The notes below the pieces were generated by a model that ran no database searches, had not been told where the DNA came from, and was given only the letters and a program-made list of their open reading frames with translations. This document shows positions 32,716-40,800 of a DNA stretch of 64,000 nucleotides, one piece after another. The stretch covers positions 1-64,000 of the forward strand of contig NZ_BOOA01000050.1 of assembly GCF_016862995.1 (NCBI RefSeq). The letters run 5' to 3'. Position numbers and translations under genes: made by a program. The first letter of the stretch is position 1; every line of letters begins with the position of its first letter. This DNA comes from Acrocarpospora phusangensis. Its GTDB lineage: Bacteria; Actinomycetota; Actinomycetes; Streptosporangiales; Streptosporangiaceae.

Positions 32716-32888
32716 GCGGGGCGGCGTCCCGACATCTCATGCTTGGGGCCCCGGGTGCCCCTGACCGGCCCAACTTCTTAGTGGACATACCTACCCAGCG
32801 TGGCGCTTGGCTGGATTATGACGCCGCAACAGGAGCGGACCTGTTGCATCATGGAGGCCGGACAACGCGATCTAGGAGGTGGACATGA
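32712..32888 (+). CDS. Short overlapping ORF after EACC1-like gene (possible truncated partner)
   Basis: A 58-codon frame that starts at GTG overlapping the EACC1-like stop by four bases and ends over the start of the antitoxin gene. It reads VSGAASRHLMLGAPGAPDRP, then NFLVDIPTQRGAWLDYDAAT. It contains a TTA codon, rare in this genome type. No family recognised. The four-base overlap is what an EACC1 effector partner would show, but the product is too short for a known effector; it may be a remnant or not be translated. Confidence 0.3.
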   Translation: MSGAASRHLMLGAPGAPDRPNFLVDIPTQRGAWLDYDAATGADLLHHGGRTTRSRRWT

Positions 32889-33586
32889 CCATCGATCGGT
32901 TCACCACCCCGCTGTACGGCATCGCCGAAGCGGCAGGCTACCTCGCGATTCCCGCCTCCACCTTCACCACGTGGGCCTTCGGCTACCAGCGCCGCCAGCG
33001 CGACGGCCGTACCGTACACGCCAAGCCGGTCATCACCGCCGCGAGGGCGGAGCGGCCACATGAAGCCTCCGTACCGTTCATCGGCCTGGCCGAGGGCTAT
33101 GCCCTGGCTGCGTTCCGGCAGGCGGGCGTGCCGCTCCAGCGCATCCGGCCGTCGATCGACGCGCTTCAGCGGGAACTCGGTCTGGAACACGCCCTGGCCA
33201 GCCGCCGGCTCTTCACCGACGGCGCCGAAGTCCTCTACGACTACGCCGAGCACGCGGGTGATGAATCGGCCCGCGAACTGGTGGTCGTCCGCAACAACCA
33301 GCGCGTCTTCGCCGAGGTCGTGGAGAGCTACCTCCGCCGTGTGGACTTCGCCCCCGACGGATATGCCAAGGTGATCGCGCTCCCGCAATACCGTGTCGCC
33401 GAGATCACGGTGGATGCCGAGCATGGCTTCGGCCGTCCCCGGTTCGCGCGCGGCGGCGCCAAGCTCGAAGACGTGATCGACCTCTTCCAGGCCGGTGAAC
33501 CGGTCGACGTCGTGGCGGAGGAGTACGGACTCACCCGAGAAGAGATCGAGGACGTCCTTCGTGTCGCCACCCGAGCAGCCGCGTAA
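32885..33586 (+). CDS. DUF433 antitoxin (VapB45-like) with MerR-like N-terminus
   Basis: A 233-residue protein. The N-terminus (PLYGIAEAAGYLAIPASTFT) looks like a MerR/winged HTH used for DNA binding. The C-terminus holds the DUF433 domain: RGGAKLEDVIDLFQAGEPVD, then VVAEEYGLTREEIEDVLRVA, the small helical module of DUF433 antitoxins. ATG at 32885 is preferred (AGGAGG five bases upstream). The 3' end overlaps the PIN-like gene by 26 bases. Predicted to bind and neutralise that toxin and repress the pair. Confidence 0.82.
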   Translation: MTIDRFTTPLYGIAEAAGYLAIPASTFTTWAFGYQRRQRDGRTVHAKPVITAARAERPHEASVPFIGLAEGYALAAFRQAGVPLQRIRPSIDALQRELGLEHALASRRLFTDGAEVLYDYAEHAGDESARELVVVRNNQRVFAEVVESYLRRVDFAPDGYAKVIALPQYRVAEITVDAEHGFGRPRFARGGAKLEDVIDLFQAGEPVDVVAEEYGLTREEIEDVLRVATRAAA

Positions 33587-33977
33587 GTTCTTCATCGACC
33601 GCAGCCTCGGCCGAGTCGCCGTCCCACGCCTGCTCCGTGAAGCCGGATGGGATCTGATCACGCTGGCCGAGCACTACGGCATCCCCCACGACGAGACCGT
33701 TGAAGACATCCGCTGGATCGAGGACAGCGCCAAACTCGGCTGGGCCGTCCTGATGAAGGACAAGCGCATCCGCTATCGGCAGGCGGAAATCGACGCCGTC
33801 ATCGAGCACCAAGCCCGCTGCTTCGTCATCACTCGTGGGGATCTGACGTCGGCCGCCTACGCCGAGAGGTTCGTCACCAATCAGGTGAGCATCTTCGCCA
33901 TCGCCGACACGTCTGGCCCCTTCATCTACGCCGTCCATGCTGACCGGCTGGAACGCCTGTATCCCCCACGTCTCTGA
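33561..33977 (+). CDS. PIN-like domain toxin
   Basis: A 138-residue protein starting at GTG with GAGGA eight bases upstream. Near the start it has KFFIDRSLGRVAVPRLLREA with an acidic residue at the PIN active-site position, followed by DLITLAEHYG, WAVLMKDKRIRYR and FVITRGDLTSAAYAERFV. This is the PIN-like/VapC45 group that pairs with DUF433 antitoxins; PIN nucleases cut RNA. Overlap with the upstream antitoxin gene supports a toxin-antitoxin pair. Catalytic competence was not tested. Confidence 0.8.
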   Translation: MSPPEQPRKFFIDRSLGRVAVPRLLREAGWDLITLAEHYGIPHDETVEDIRWIEDSAKLGWAVLMKDKRIRYRQAEIDAVIEHQARCFVITRGDLTSAAYAERFVTNQVSIFAIADTSGPFIYAVHADRLERLYPPRL

Positions 33978-33983
33978 CACGAA

Positions 33984-34011
33984 GGGCCGGGAGGGGGTGC
34001 CCTCCCGGCCC
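33984..34011. terminator. Bidirectional terminator
   Basis: A perfect 12-bp stem GGGCCGGGAGGG / CCCTCCCGGCCC with a GGTG loop, between the convergent toxin and quinoprotein genes. Confidence 0.85.
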
Positions 34012-34018
34012 GTACGGG

Positions 34019-36055
34019 TTAGGGGGTTGTGCAGGTGATTGAGGTGGGGACGGAGTTGGTGTTGTTGTTCCAGCTGCCGAGGAAGCCGAACGTGATGGTG
34101 GTGTTCGGGGGTACGGAGGCGTTGTAGTTGACGTTTCGTACGGTGATGTTGGAGCCGGACGCGGTCGCGGTGCCGCTCCAGATCTGGGTGATCGTCTGGC
34201 CGTTGGCGAAGGTCCAGCGGACGGTCCAGCCGTTGAGGCGGGTGGTGCCGGCGCGTACCGTCACCTCACCTTGGAAGCCACTCGGCCATTGGGATATGAC
34301 GCGGTATGTGGCGGTGCAGGGTCCGCCCGTCGGGGTGGGGCTAGGGCTGGGGGATGGACTCGGGCTTGGCGATGGACTCGGCGAAGGGCTTGGCGATGGA
34401 CTCGGGGACGGACTGGGCGATGGGCTTGGTGAAGGGCTGGGCGACGGGCTGGGGGATGGGGATGGGCTGGGGGATGGGGATGGGCTGGGGTTGCCGGGGA
34501 GTCTGAAGGAGTAGAAGCGGGTGCTGGCGGTGCCGCCGCGGGAGTAGCCGTTGCCCCAGTAGAGCTTGCCTCCGACGATGGCCGTTCCGGCGTTGGACGA
34601 GCCCGCGCCCTGGAACTGCCACAGGACTTGGCCGTTGTTGGCGTTCAGGGCGTACATGTAGTTGTTCATGGAGCCCACGTAGACGACGCCGTTGGCGTAC
34701 GTGACAGGCCCGATGGAACGCGCGCCGCGGGGTTCGGGGACCTGCCAGAGGAGCTGGCCGGTGGCCGCGTCCAGGGCGCCGAACGAGCTGTAGTTGATCG
34801 TCTGGCCGCTGGGCAGCTGGTGGGCGAGGTTGCCCGCGTTGCTGGAGGTGAAGAACACGCGGCGGCCGTCGGTGGCGGTGCCCCACTGGATGCCGCCCTG
34901 CGTCGAGCCGGGGCCGACCGAGGCGCTCCAGATGATCGCGCCGGTGGCCGCGTCGAGCATCCAGAACTCGCCGCTCTTCTGGCCGGCGCCGACCGCGCGG
35001 CGGGTCGTGCCGTTCGGTCCGGGCAGGTCGTAGAGGTGGGTGCCGTCGCCGGTGTCGTGGTCCGGGCCGGGGGTCGGGCAGTTGTTGGGCGGGAATCCGG
35101 GCAGACAGGCGAAGTTCCACTCGTCGAAGCGGGCCGGGCCGGTGTTCCACTTGATCGCGCCCGTGGTGAGGTCCATCGCGATGATGGCGTCCTTGGCGTT
35201 CCAGGACGGCAGGCATTGCTGGGGTGTGCCGCCGTTCGTCTGGCATTGCCGGGCGCTCTCCGGGATGGAGTAGTTCTGTCCCGTACCGATGAAGATGGTG
35301 TTGCTGGCGGGGTCGATGCTCGGGGTGCTGCCCCAGACGGACGCGCCGCTGAAGATGTCGCCGCCCGGACCCTGGTCCGGCAGGGTGTACGACTTCCAGC
35401 GCTGGGCCCCGGTGGCCGCGTCGATCGCCACCAGACTGCCGCGGAACGTGCAGCAGTCGTAGGAGGCGTTGGAGGCCAGGGAGAACTCGTCGGAGGAGAC
35501 GCCCTGGTAGAGGACGCCGTTGTAGTAGACGGCCGCGCCGGTGAGCACGGCGCGCGGGTGCGGGTCGGCGGCGACGTTCCAGCGCAGGTTGCCGTTGGCG
35601 GTGTCGATCGCGAGGACCCGGGCGCCGGTCTGGGTGCCGATGTAGACGCTGTTTCCGACCACGACCGGGCTGGTGCGGGAAACCACGGTTCCGGTCGCTC
35701 CCACGTACGAGGCGACGGAACGGGACCAGATCACGGCGCCGGTGTTCGCGTCGACTTTGTGGAAGAAGCCGCCCCAGTCGGGGAAGTAGACGGCGCCGTC
35801 CACCACGGCGGGGGTCGCGGAGACGTCGCCGCGGGTGGTGTACGTCCAGTTGAGTTCCAGGCCGCCCACCGTGGACGGGCTGAGCAGGGTCTCAGTCGGA
35901 TTGGATCGGGTGTTGCTGATGTTCTGCCCGCCCATGGACCATTGGGGGTCGTCCGCGGCGCCGGCGGGTGCCGTTATGACCACCGCGAAGGTGGCCGCCG
36001 CGCACACCGCGGCCGCCGCGGACGCTGCCACCACTCGTCCGATACCAGATTTCAC
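34019..36055 (-). CDS. Secreted PQQ-type beta-propeller protein with CBM2
   Basis: A 678-residue exported protein: signal peptide (cut near APAGA-ADD), a PQQ-dehydrogenase-like eight-bladed propeller (about residues 35-515) with blade motifs such as TPAVVDGAVYFPDWGGFFHK, ALDAATGQLLWQ and AGQKSGEFWMLDAATGAI, a long Pro-Ser dipeptide linker of about 55 residues, and a C-terminal CBM2 (PCTATYRVISQWPSGFQGEV to the final Cys) with conserved surface Trp residues. The propeller most resembles polyvinyl-alcohol-dehydrogenase-like quinoproteins. CBM2 usually binds cellulose or chitin, so an oxidase acting on polysaccharide surfaces is plausible. GTG start at 36055 has AGGAGG upstream; an ATG upstream is not used by homologues of this layout. 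Confidence 0.85.
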   Translation of the reverse strand: MKSGIGRVVAASAAAAVCAAATFAVVITAPAGAADDPQWSMGGQNISNTRSNPTETLLSPSTVGGLELNWTYTTRGDVSATPAVVDGAVYFPDWGGFFHKVDANTGAVIWSRSVASYVGATGTVVSRTSPVVVGNSVYIGTQTGARVLAIDTANGNLRWNVAADPHPRAVLTGAAVYYNGVLYQGVSSDEFSLASNASYDCCTFRGSLVAIDAATGAQRWKSYTLPDQGPGGDIFSGASVWGSTPSIDPASNTIFIGTGQNYSIPESARQCQTNGGTPQQCLPSWNAKDAIIAMDLTTGAIKWNTGPARFDEWNFACLPGFPPNNCPTPGPDHDTGDGTHLYDLPGPNGTTRRAVGAGQKSGEFWMLDAATGAIIWSASVGPGSTQGGIQWGTATDGRRVFFTSSNAGNLAHQLPSGQTINYSSFGALDAATGQLLWQVPEPRGARSIGPVTYANGVVYVGSMNNYMYALNANNGQVLWQFQGAGSSNAGTAIVGGKLYWGNGYSRGGTASTRFYSFRLPGNPSPSPSPSPSPSPSPSPSPSPSPSPSPSPSPSPSPSPSPSPSPSPSPSPSPTPTGGPCTATYRVISQWPSGFQGEVTVRAGTTRLNGWTVRWTFANGQTITQIWSGTATASGSNITVRNVNYNASVPPNTTITFGFLGSWNNNTNSVPTSITCTTP

Positions 36056-36249
36056 ACCGCCTCCTGAACCGATACAGCTGACAAATAGGAAATATAGCTG
36101 CCGATTCATTGGGCTTTTTGAAAGTTTCAACAAACAACAACGCGAATAATCGCGGTTGAGATTTTGAAACTTTCACCTACCCTGCAACGCGTGAAATCAA
36201 AGTGGACTTGCAGGATCATTCATTAATGAAAGCCGCGGAAACAAGGAAT

Positions 36250-36912
36250 TCACAGCGGGGTCAGGAACATGCCCACCAGATGGGTGGGCGCCGTGGTGCT
36301 GGGCCGGAGGCGGGAGACGATGCGCAGAAGCTCGGCCTGGAGTTCTTTGGCCTGGGCGGCGTCGAGAGCGACCGGAACCCAGTTGAAAACAACCGCGGGC
36401 GCTTTCTCGTCGAGCAGGGCGGCCGGACTCCACTCGGCGTCGGCGGGCGTCATGTCGAGATGAATCGCGCCGGACGGGCCGCGATAACACCGGACCACCC
36501 AGTCGAGCATGCCGCTGCCCGTGGCCAGCCGCGACAACGCCGTCAGGAACACATTCCTGGTCCCCGCGTCGATCAGGTCGAACAGGTGGAGCACATCCGC
36601 CTCCGGCAGGACGCGCAGCGGCGCCCGGAACTCCCGCGGCGCGCGGTAGAGCGTGATCGGCCGGCCCTTGCGCGCGATCCGCCCGGTCGCACCGAGCAAC
36701 CCACGCCCGCTCAACGCCTTGACCCGGTACGACATCTGCTCGGTCGTCACCCCGATCTCCCTGGCCGCCTCCGCGGTGCTCCGCTCACGGCCGATGAAGG
36801 GCTCCAGGTAGCGGCGCTCGTCCGGCCGCAGCAGCAGCCGCGCCGCGGCCGAGTCGGTCACCGTCATCACGGCGTCTTCGGCGGCGAAGCTACTCGAATC
36901 CGACCCTGTCAT
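36250..36912 (-). CDS. Winged-helix transcriptional regulator
   Basis: A 220-residue protein. Residues 25-85 form an HTH: RRYLEPFIGRERSTAEAARE, then IGVTTEQMSYRVKALSGRGL followed by a wing (TGRIARKGRPITLYR). The C-terminal domain (about 95-220) has no family I can name; it resembles the effector half found with ArsR-like HTH in actinobacterial regulators. Start chosen at ATG 36912. Divergent from the CPBP protease gene, 30 bp apart, so it may control it. Confidence 0.75.
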   Translation of the reverse strand: MTGSDSSSFAAEDAVMTVTDSAAARLLLRPDERRYLEPFIGRERSTAEAAREIGVTTEQMSYRVKALSGRGLLGATGRIARKGRPITLYRAPREFRAPLRVLPEADVLHLFDLIDAGTRNVFLTALSRLATGSGMLDWVVRCYRGPSGAIHLDMTPADAEWSPAALLDEKAPAVVFNWVPVALDAAQAKELQAELLRIVSRLRPSTTAPTHLVGMFLTPL

Positions 36913-36942
36913 GTCGAGGAGGTTATTCCGGAAGCTGTCGCC

Positions 36943-37668
36943 ATGACAGCGAAGATCGCCGAACGGCACCCCGAGACCCTGACCTGGGCGCGCGTGCTCA
37001 CCGCCCACCTGCTCCCTGGCATCGCCCTGACCGGGTTCTGGCTCGCCTGCACCCCCCTCCTGATCGCGGCCGGCCTGCCCCCGCTGTGGGGACTGCTCGC
37101 GGGCGTGATCATCGTGCTTCTCCCGGTGACACTGCTGACGATGCGGAAGGCGCGCAACCAACTCGACCCCGGCCGTTCCCTCGTCGCATTCGCGGGGATC
37201 CGACGGCTTCGGGGCCGAGATCTGCTGAGGGTCGGCGTCCCCGCGCTCCTCACCTCGCTGGTGGCCTCGGGTGCCGTGATCGCGCTGGAGGTCCCGATTC
37301 GTACGGGCCTATTCGGATGGTTGCCCGCGTGGTGGACGACCGGTCCACAGACTGTGGACACGGTCACGCTCGTGCTCTGGTTCGTCTCGGCCGTGGTCGT
37401 CGGGCCGGTGCTGGAGGAGGCGTACTTCCGCGGGTACCTTCAGCCGCGCATCCCGGGAGGTCCGCTGCGGCGCTGCCTCATCGGCTCGGTGCTGTTCACC
37501 GTCTACCACCTCTGGCAGCCGTACGCGTGGATCACCATCCTGGCCACGACCGTTCCGATCGCACTGTCCCAAGGCACCCGCAGCGGCACCACAATCCCGA
37601 TCGTGGTCCACGTCCTGTCCAACCTCGTGGTCTTCATCCTCCTGATCGCGGGTACGGTCACCCGCTGA
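36943..37668 (+). CDS. CPBP family intramembrane metalloprotease
   Basis: A 241-residue membrane protein with about seven spans. The CPBP/Rce1-like motifs are complete: EEAYFRGYL (Glu158-Glu159 and Arg163), FTVYHLW (His189) and VVHVLSNL (His223), which bind zinc in the membrane. Function in actinobacteria is mostly unknown; some members process lipidated peptides or confer bacteriocin self-immunity. No strong ribosome site lies close to the ATG; AGGAGG is 22 bases away, so the start may differ. Confidence 0.85.
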   Translation: MTAKIAERHPETLTWARVLTAHLLPGIALTGFWLACTPLLIAAGLPPLWGLLAGVIIVLLPVTLLTMRKARNQLDPGRSLVAFAGIRRLRGRDLLRVGVPALLTSLVASGAVIALEVPIRTGLFGWLPAWWTTGPQTVDTVTLVLWFVSAVVVGPVLEEAYFRGYLQPRIPGGPLRRCLIGSVLFTVYHLWQPYAWITILATTVPIALSQGTRSGTTIPIVVHVLSNLVVFILLIAGTVTR

Positions 37669-37671
37669 AGG

Positions 37672-37842
37672 TCAGCCCTGAATGGTCGGCCGGACGACGA
37701 CCTCGTTGACGTCCACCCCGTTAGGCCGGCCGATCGCGTACGCGATGACGTCGGCCACCGCGGATTCCACCCCGCGGTCCCCTCCCCCGGGCAGCCCCAC
37801 CTCCGCCGGCTCCAGGCGGACGAAACTGGCATACCGCCGAGC
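37672..37842 (-). pseudogene. C-terminal fragment of a short-chain dehydrogenase
   Basis: Minus-strand codons read VADVIAYAIGRPNGVDVNEV, then VVRPTIQG and stop. This is the recognisable C-terminus of SDR oxidoreductases of the YdfG-like group (DVNE-x-x-VRPT). Only about 56 codons remain and no Rossmann fold or catalytic Tyr-x-x-x-Lys is present. Truncation is seen directly. It lies at the distal edge of the SecA-like/NACHT gene pair and may mark a recombination junction. Confidence 0.75.
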
Positions 37843-37866
37843 TTACTCACGCCTGACCTGCGAAAA

Positions 37867-40800
37867 TCACTCCTCCGGAACTCCGTGACAGCGTTTGTAC
37901 TTCTTCCCGGAACCGCAGGGGCATGGGGCGTTGCGCTCCAGGTCTCCGTGCGCGTCACGTAGGGCACGCTGCTCCGACGTCAAGGGAGGCCGGTCATCCT
38001 TGGCATCGCTCTCGCCCGGCCCGAGATACTTCGGCCGCGGCACGTACGGACGAACCTCGGCGACCTGCGGCTCCTCCAGTACGGCCGCATCGGCCTCCAC
38101 ATCGACTTCGAGATTGAACAGGTAACCGACCGCTTCCTCCTGGATGGCGAGCTTCATCTCGTCGAAGATCTCGGCGGCCTCGCGCTCGTACTCCGTGATG
38201 GGATTGCCGCCCCGCAGGCGGACGAGTTGCGTGGCCTCGCGGAGATCCCTGAGCGCGGCGAGGTGCTCTCGCCATTTCACGTCGACAAGGCTGAGGACGA
38301 CCCGCCGTTTGAGTTCGAACCACACCTCAGGGCCCAGTTCCTCGGCGCGGCGGTGCCAGGCCTGCTCGGCCGCCAGGAAGCTCGCGGTGAGGGACAGCTC
38401 AGTGCCGGCGCCACCGGGAGCACCGCTCTCCAGAGCGGCCTGCTCGGAGTAGCGGGGGCCGCAGAGTTCGGCCATGGCGGCGGTGTACTCCTCGACGTCG
38501 GCGACGCCGTTGGCCGTGAATCGATGGTGGTAGGCGCGGACGGTCGCGAGCAGCCATCCGTCGACGACCTCGCCGAACCCGTCCCCGCGCAGGAACTGCT
38601 GCCGGAAGGCCGCGATCTCCTCCTGCTGCCTCGCCTGCACCTCGTCGTACGCGAACTGCTGCTTGCGCAGATCGAACAGGTACGCGCCGAGAAGCTCCTG
38701 CCGCATGGCGATGGCCTTGGTGAGCAGCGTGCTGCTGAGCGGGACGTCGCCCTGGAACGACGGCGTCCAGACGCCCGTGAACAACTTGTCGGTGAGACTG
38801 ACCAGGAAGCAGGTCTCCCCGGGTTCGCCGTTGCGGCCGGTCAGGGCGCGGAGCCGGTCGTCCTCCCAGCGGTACAGGCTCCGCGCGGAGCCGATCACGA
38901 TCAGCCCGCCGAGGGCCGCGGCATCCGGGCCCACGGGGGCGATGGCGTGTTCGGCCCGAGCCGCCTGGGTGGCCACGGTGACGGCGCCGGGAGCGCTCGC
39001 CGCCGCCAGGATCTCGGCTTCCCCGCGCCGGTCGGAGCCCAGGATCTCGTGCGTCACTCCCGCGGCGGTGAGCAGGCCGCTGACCACGGCCGCCCGGTCG
39101 TCGTCGGCGACGTCGACCAGCACCGGCTGACCCCGCGCATGCTTGTCGGACACCAGCTCGACCAGCGCGGCCAGCCGCAGCTCGTCGGTCCGGTAGCACA
39201 CGTCGTCGTGGTCGATCCGGGTCTTGGGCGTCGCGGCCGGGACGGCGACCGTACGCCGGTGGTAGAGCCAGTCGAACTCCGCGGCGTTGAGCGCCGAGCC
39301 GAGCCCGGCCAGCCGCTGGTACTTGCCGAGGAAGGCCCGTCGGTCGGTGGCCGCCAGGATGATGCTGCCCGCGGTGATGGCGAGTCCCTCTTTCGCCTCC
39401 AGGGCCTGGCGGATACCGGAGGGGAAGCCGGAGTTGAACATCTCGCCATTGGGTTCGCGGAACGGGACCACGGTTCCGTTCTCGATGTCGTAGTGCTTTT
39501 TCCGCTCGTACAGGGCGGCGGCGTTCAGCGCGAGGTCGAGGTGGTGGACCAGCGGGGAGTTGACGCCGTCGTAGAGGTTGTCGATCCCGAACCAGTCCTC
39601 GATCTTGGCGATGCCCGCCTCGGTGGCGTCCACCTGCCAGCCGGGCCGGTCGACCGTGTAGTCCTCGGCCTCGGTGAGGCGCGAGACGATCTTCGCGAAC
39701 TCCCGGTACCACTTGGAGATCGGCTGCCCGTCGGGTGCGCTGATCATTATCGCCTGGTCGGCGTACTCGATCATGTCGATGTCGGCGTCCTCGACGATGG
39801 CGGCGGACAGGCCGCGCCCCTGCACCAGCTCGTCGACCGTCCAGGCCATGCTGTCGCGCAGGTAGTCGAAGCCGAAGTCGGCCAGCCGGCCGAAGACCAC
39901 GCTCGCCTGGTAGGCGGTGGTCCGTTCGTCCCCGTGTACGGGGTCCTTGAGCAGCCCGTAGTCGATCCCGAGGAACTGGAGCACCCGGCCGACGCTGTCG
40001 GCGCCCCGCTCGGCCGCCTCCTGCGTCAGGTACATCAGGTGCACGGACTGGCCGTCCAGCGCGCCGAGGAAGGCGGCGGCGCCAGCCGCGAGCGTGCTCC
40101 CGCCCGGCGCGGGCTCGCTCATGAAACCCCGGTGCAGTACGGCGGCCGCGCTGAGCTGCCCGTCGTCGCAGGAGATCCCGAGCAGCCGCTGCGCCGCCTC
40201 GTTGAAGATCGCGAGCGCCTCGGGGATGTCGTCGGCCCCGGAGCTGTAACGGAGCACCCTGATGCGCTGCCGCAGCGCCGTGTCGGACAGCTGGGCGACC
40301 GCCTCGGCCAGCTGCCCGACCCTGACCGCGACCTCCTTGGACTCCCGCAGCGTACGGCTCCGCCGCGCGGGCCTGGCCCGTACGGCCGGCAGCGCGCCCC
40401 GTTCGGCGAGGGTGAAGTAGCGCGCGGCGGCGGCATGGTCGCCGAGCCGTTCGGCGAGCCGGCCCGCGGTCCGTGCGGCCTCCTCGTGCCCCTGTTCGGC
40501 CGCCTGCCCTAGCCAGCGCAGGGCCTCCCGCCCGTCGGTCTCCTCCAGCGCGGCGCCGAGCGCGTACGCGCCCTCCGGGTGGCCGGCCTGCGCCGAGAGA
40601 CGGTAGTAGCCGAGCGCGACCTCTCCTTCGGTGAGCCGTCCGGCGGCCAGCGCCGCCGCGCCATGACCCGCCTCGGCGGCCTGGCCGAGCCAGCGCAGCG
40701 CCTCGTCCGCACCGCGTTCCCGCAGCAGGACCCCGAGCGCGTACGCCCCCTCGGTGCTGCCGGCCTCCGCCGACATGCGGTAGAAGCGTTCCGCCGTGGT

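Noticed and set aside
36202-36942. N-terminal extension of the CPBP protease
   Set aside because: It overlaps the divergent regulator gene and has no conserved sequence; the membrane protein begins at 36943.
38227-40512. 761-codon plus-strand frame and an 897-codon minus-strand frame (38399-41092) over the SecA-like gene
   Set aside because: Both are out-of-frame shadows with Arg/Ala/Gly-rich sequence and no motifs, while the 37867-42159 frame carries recognisable domains throughout.
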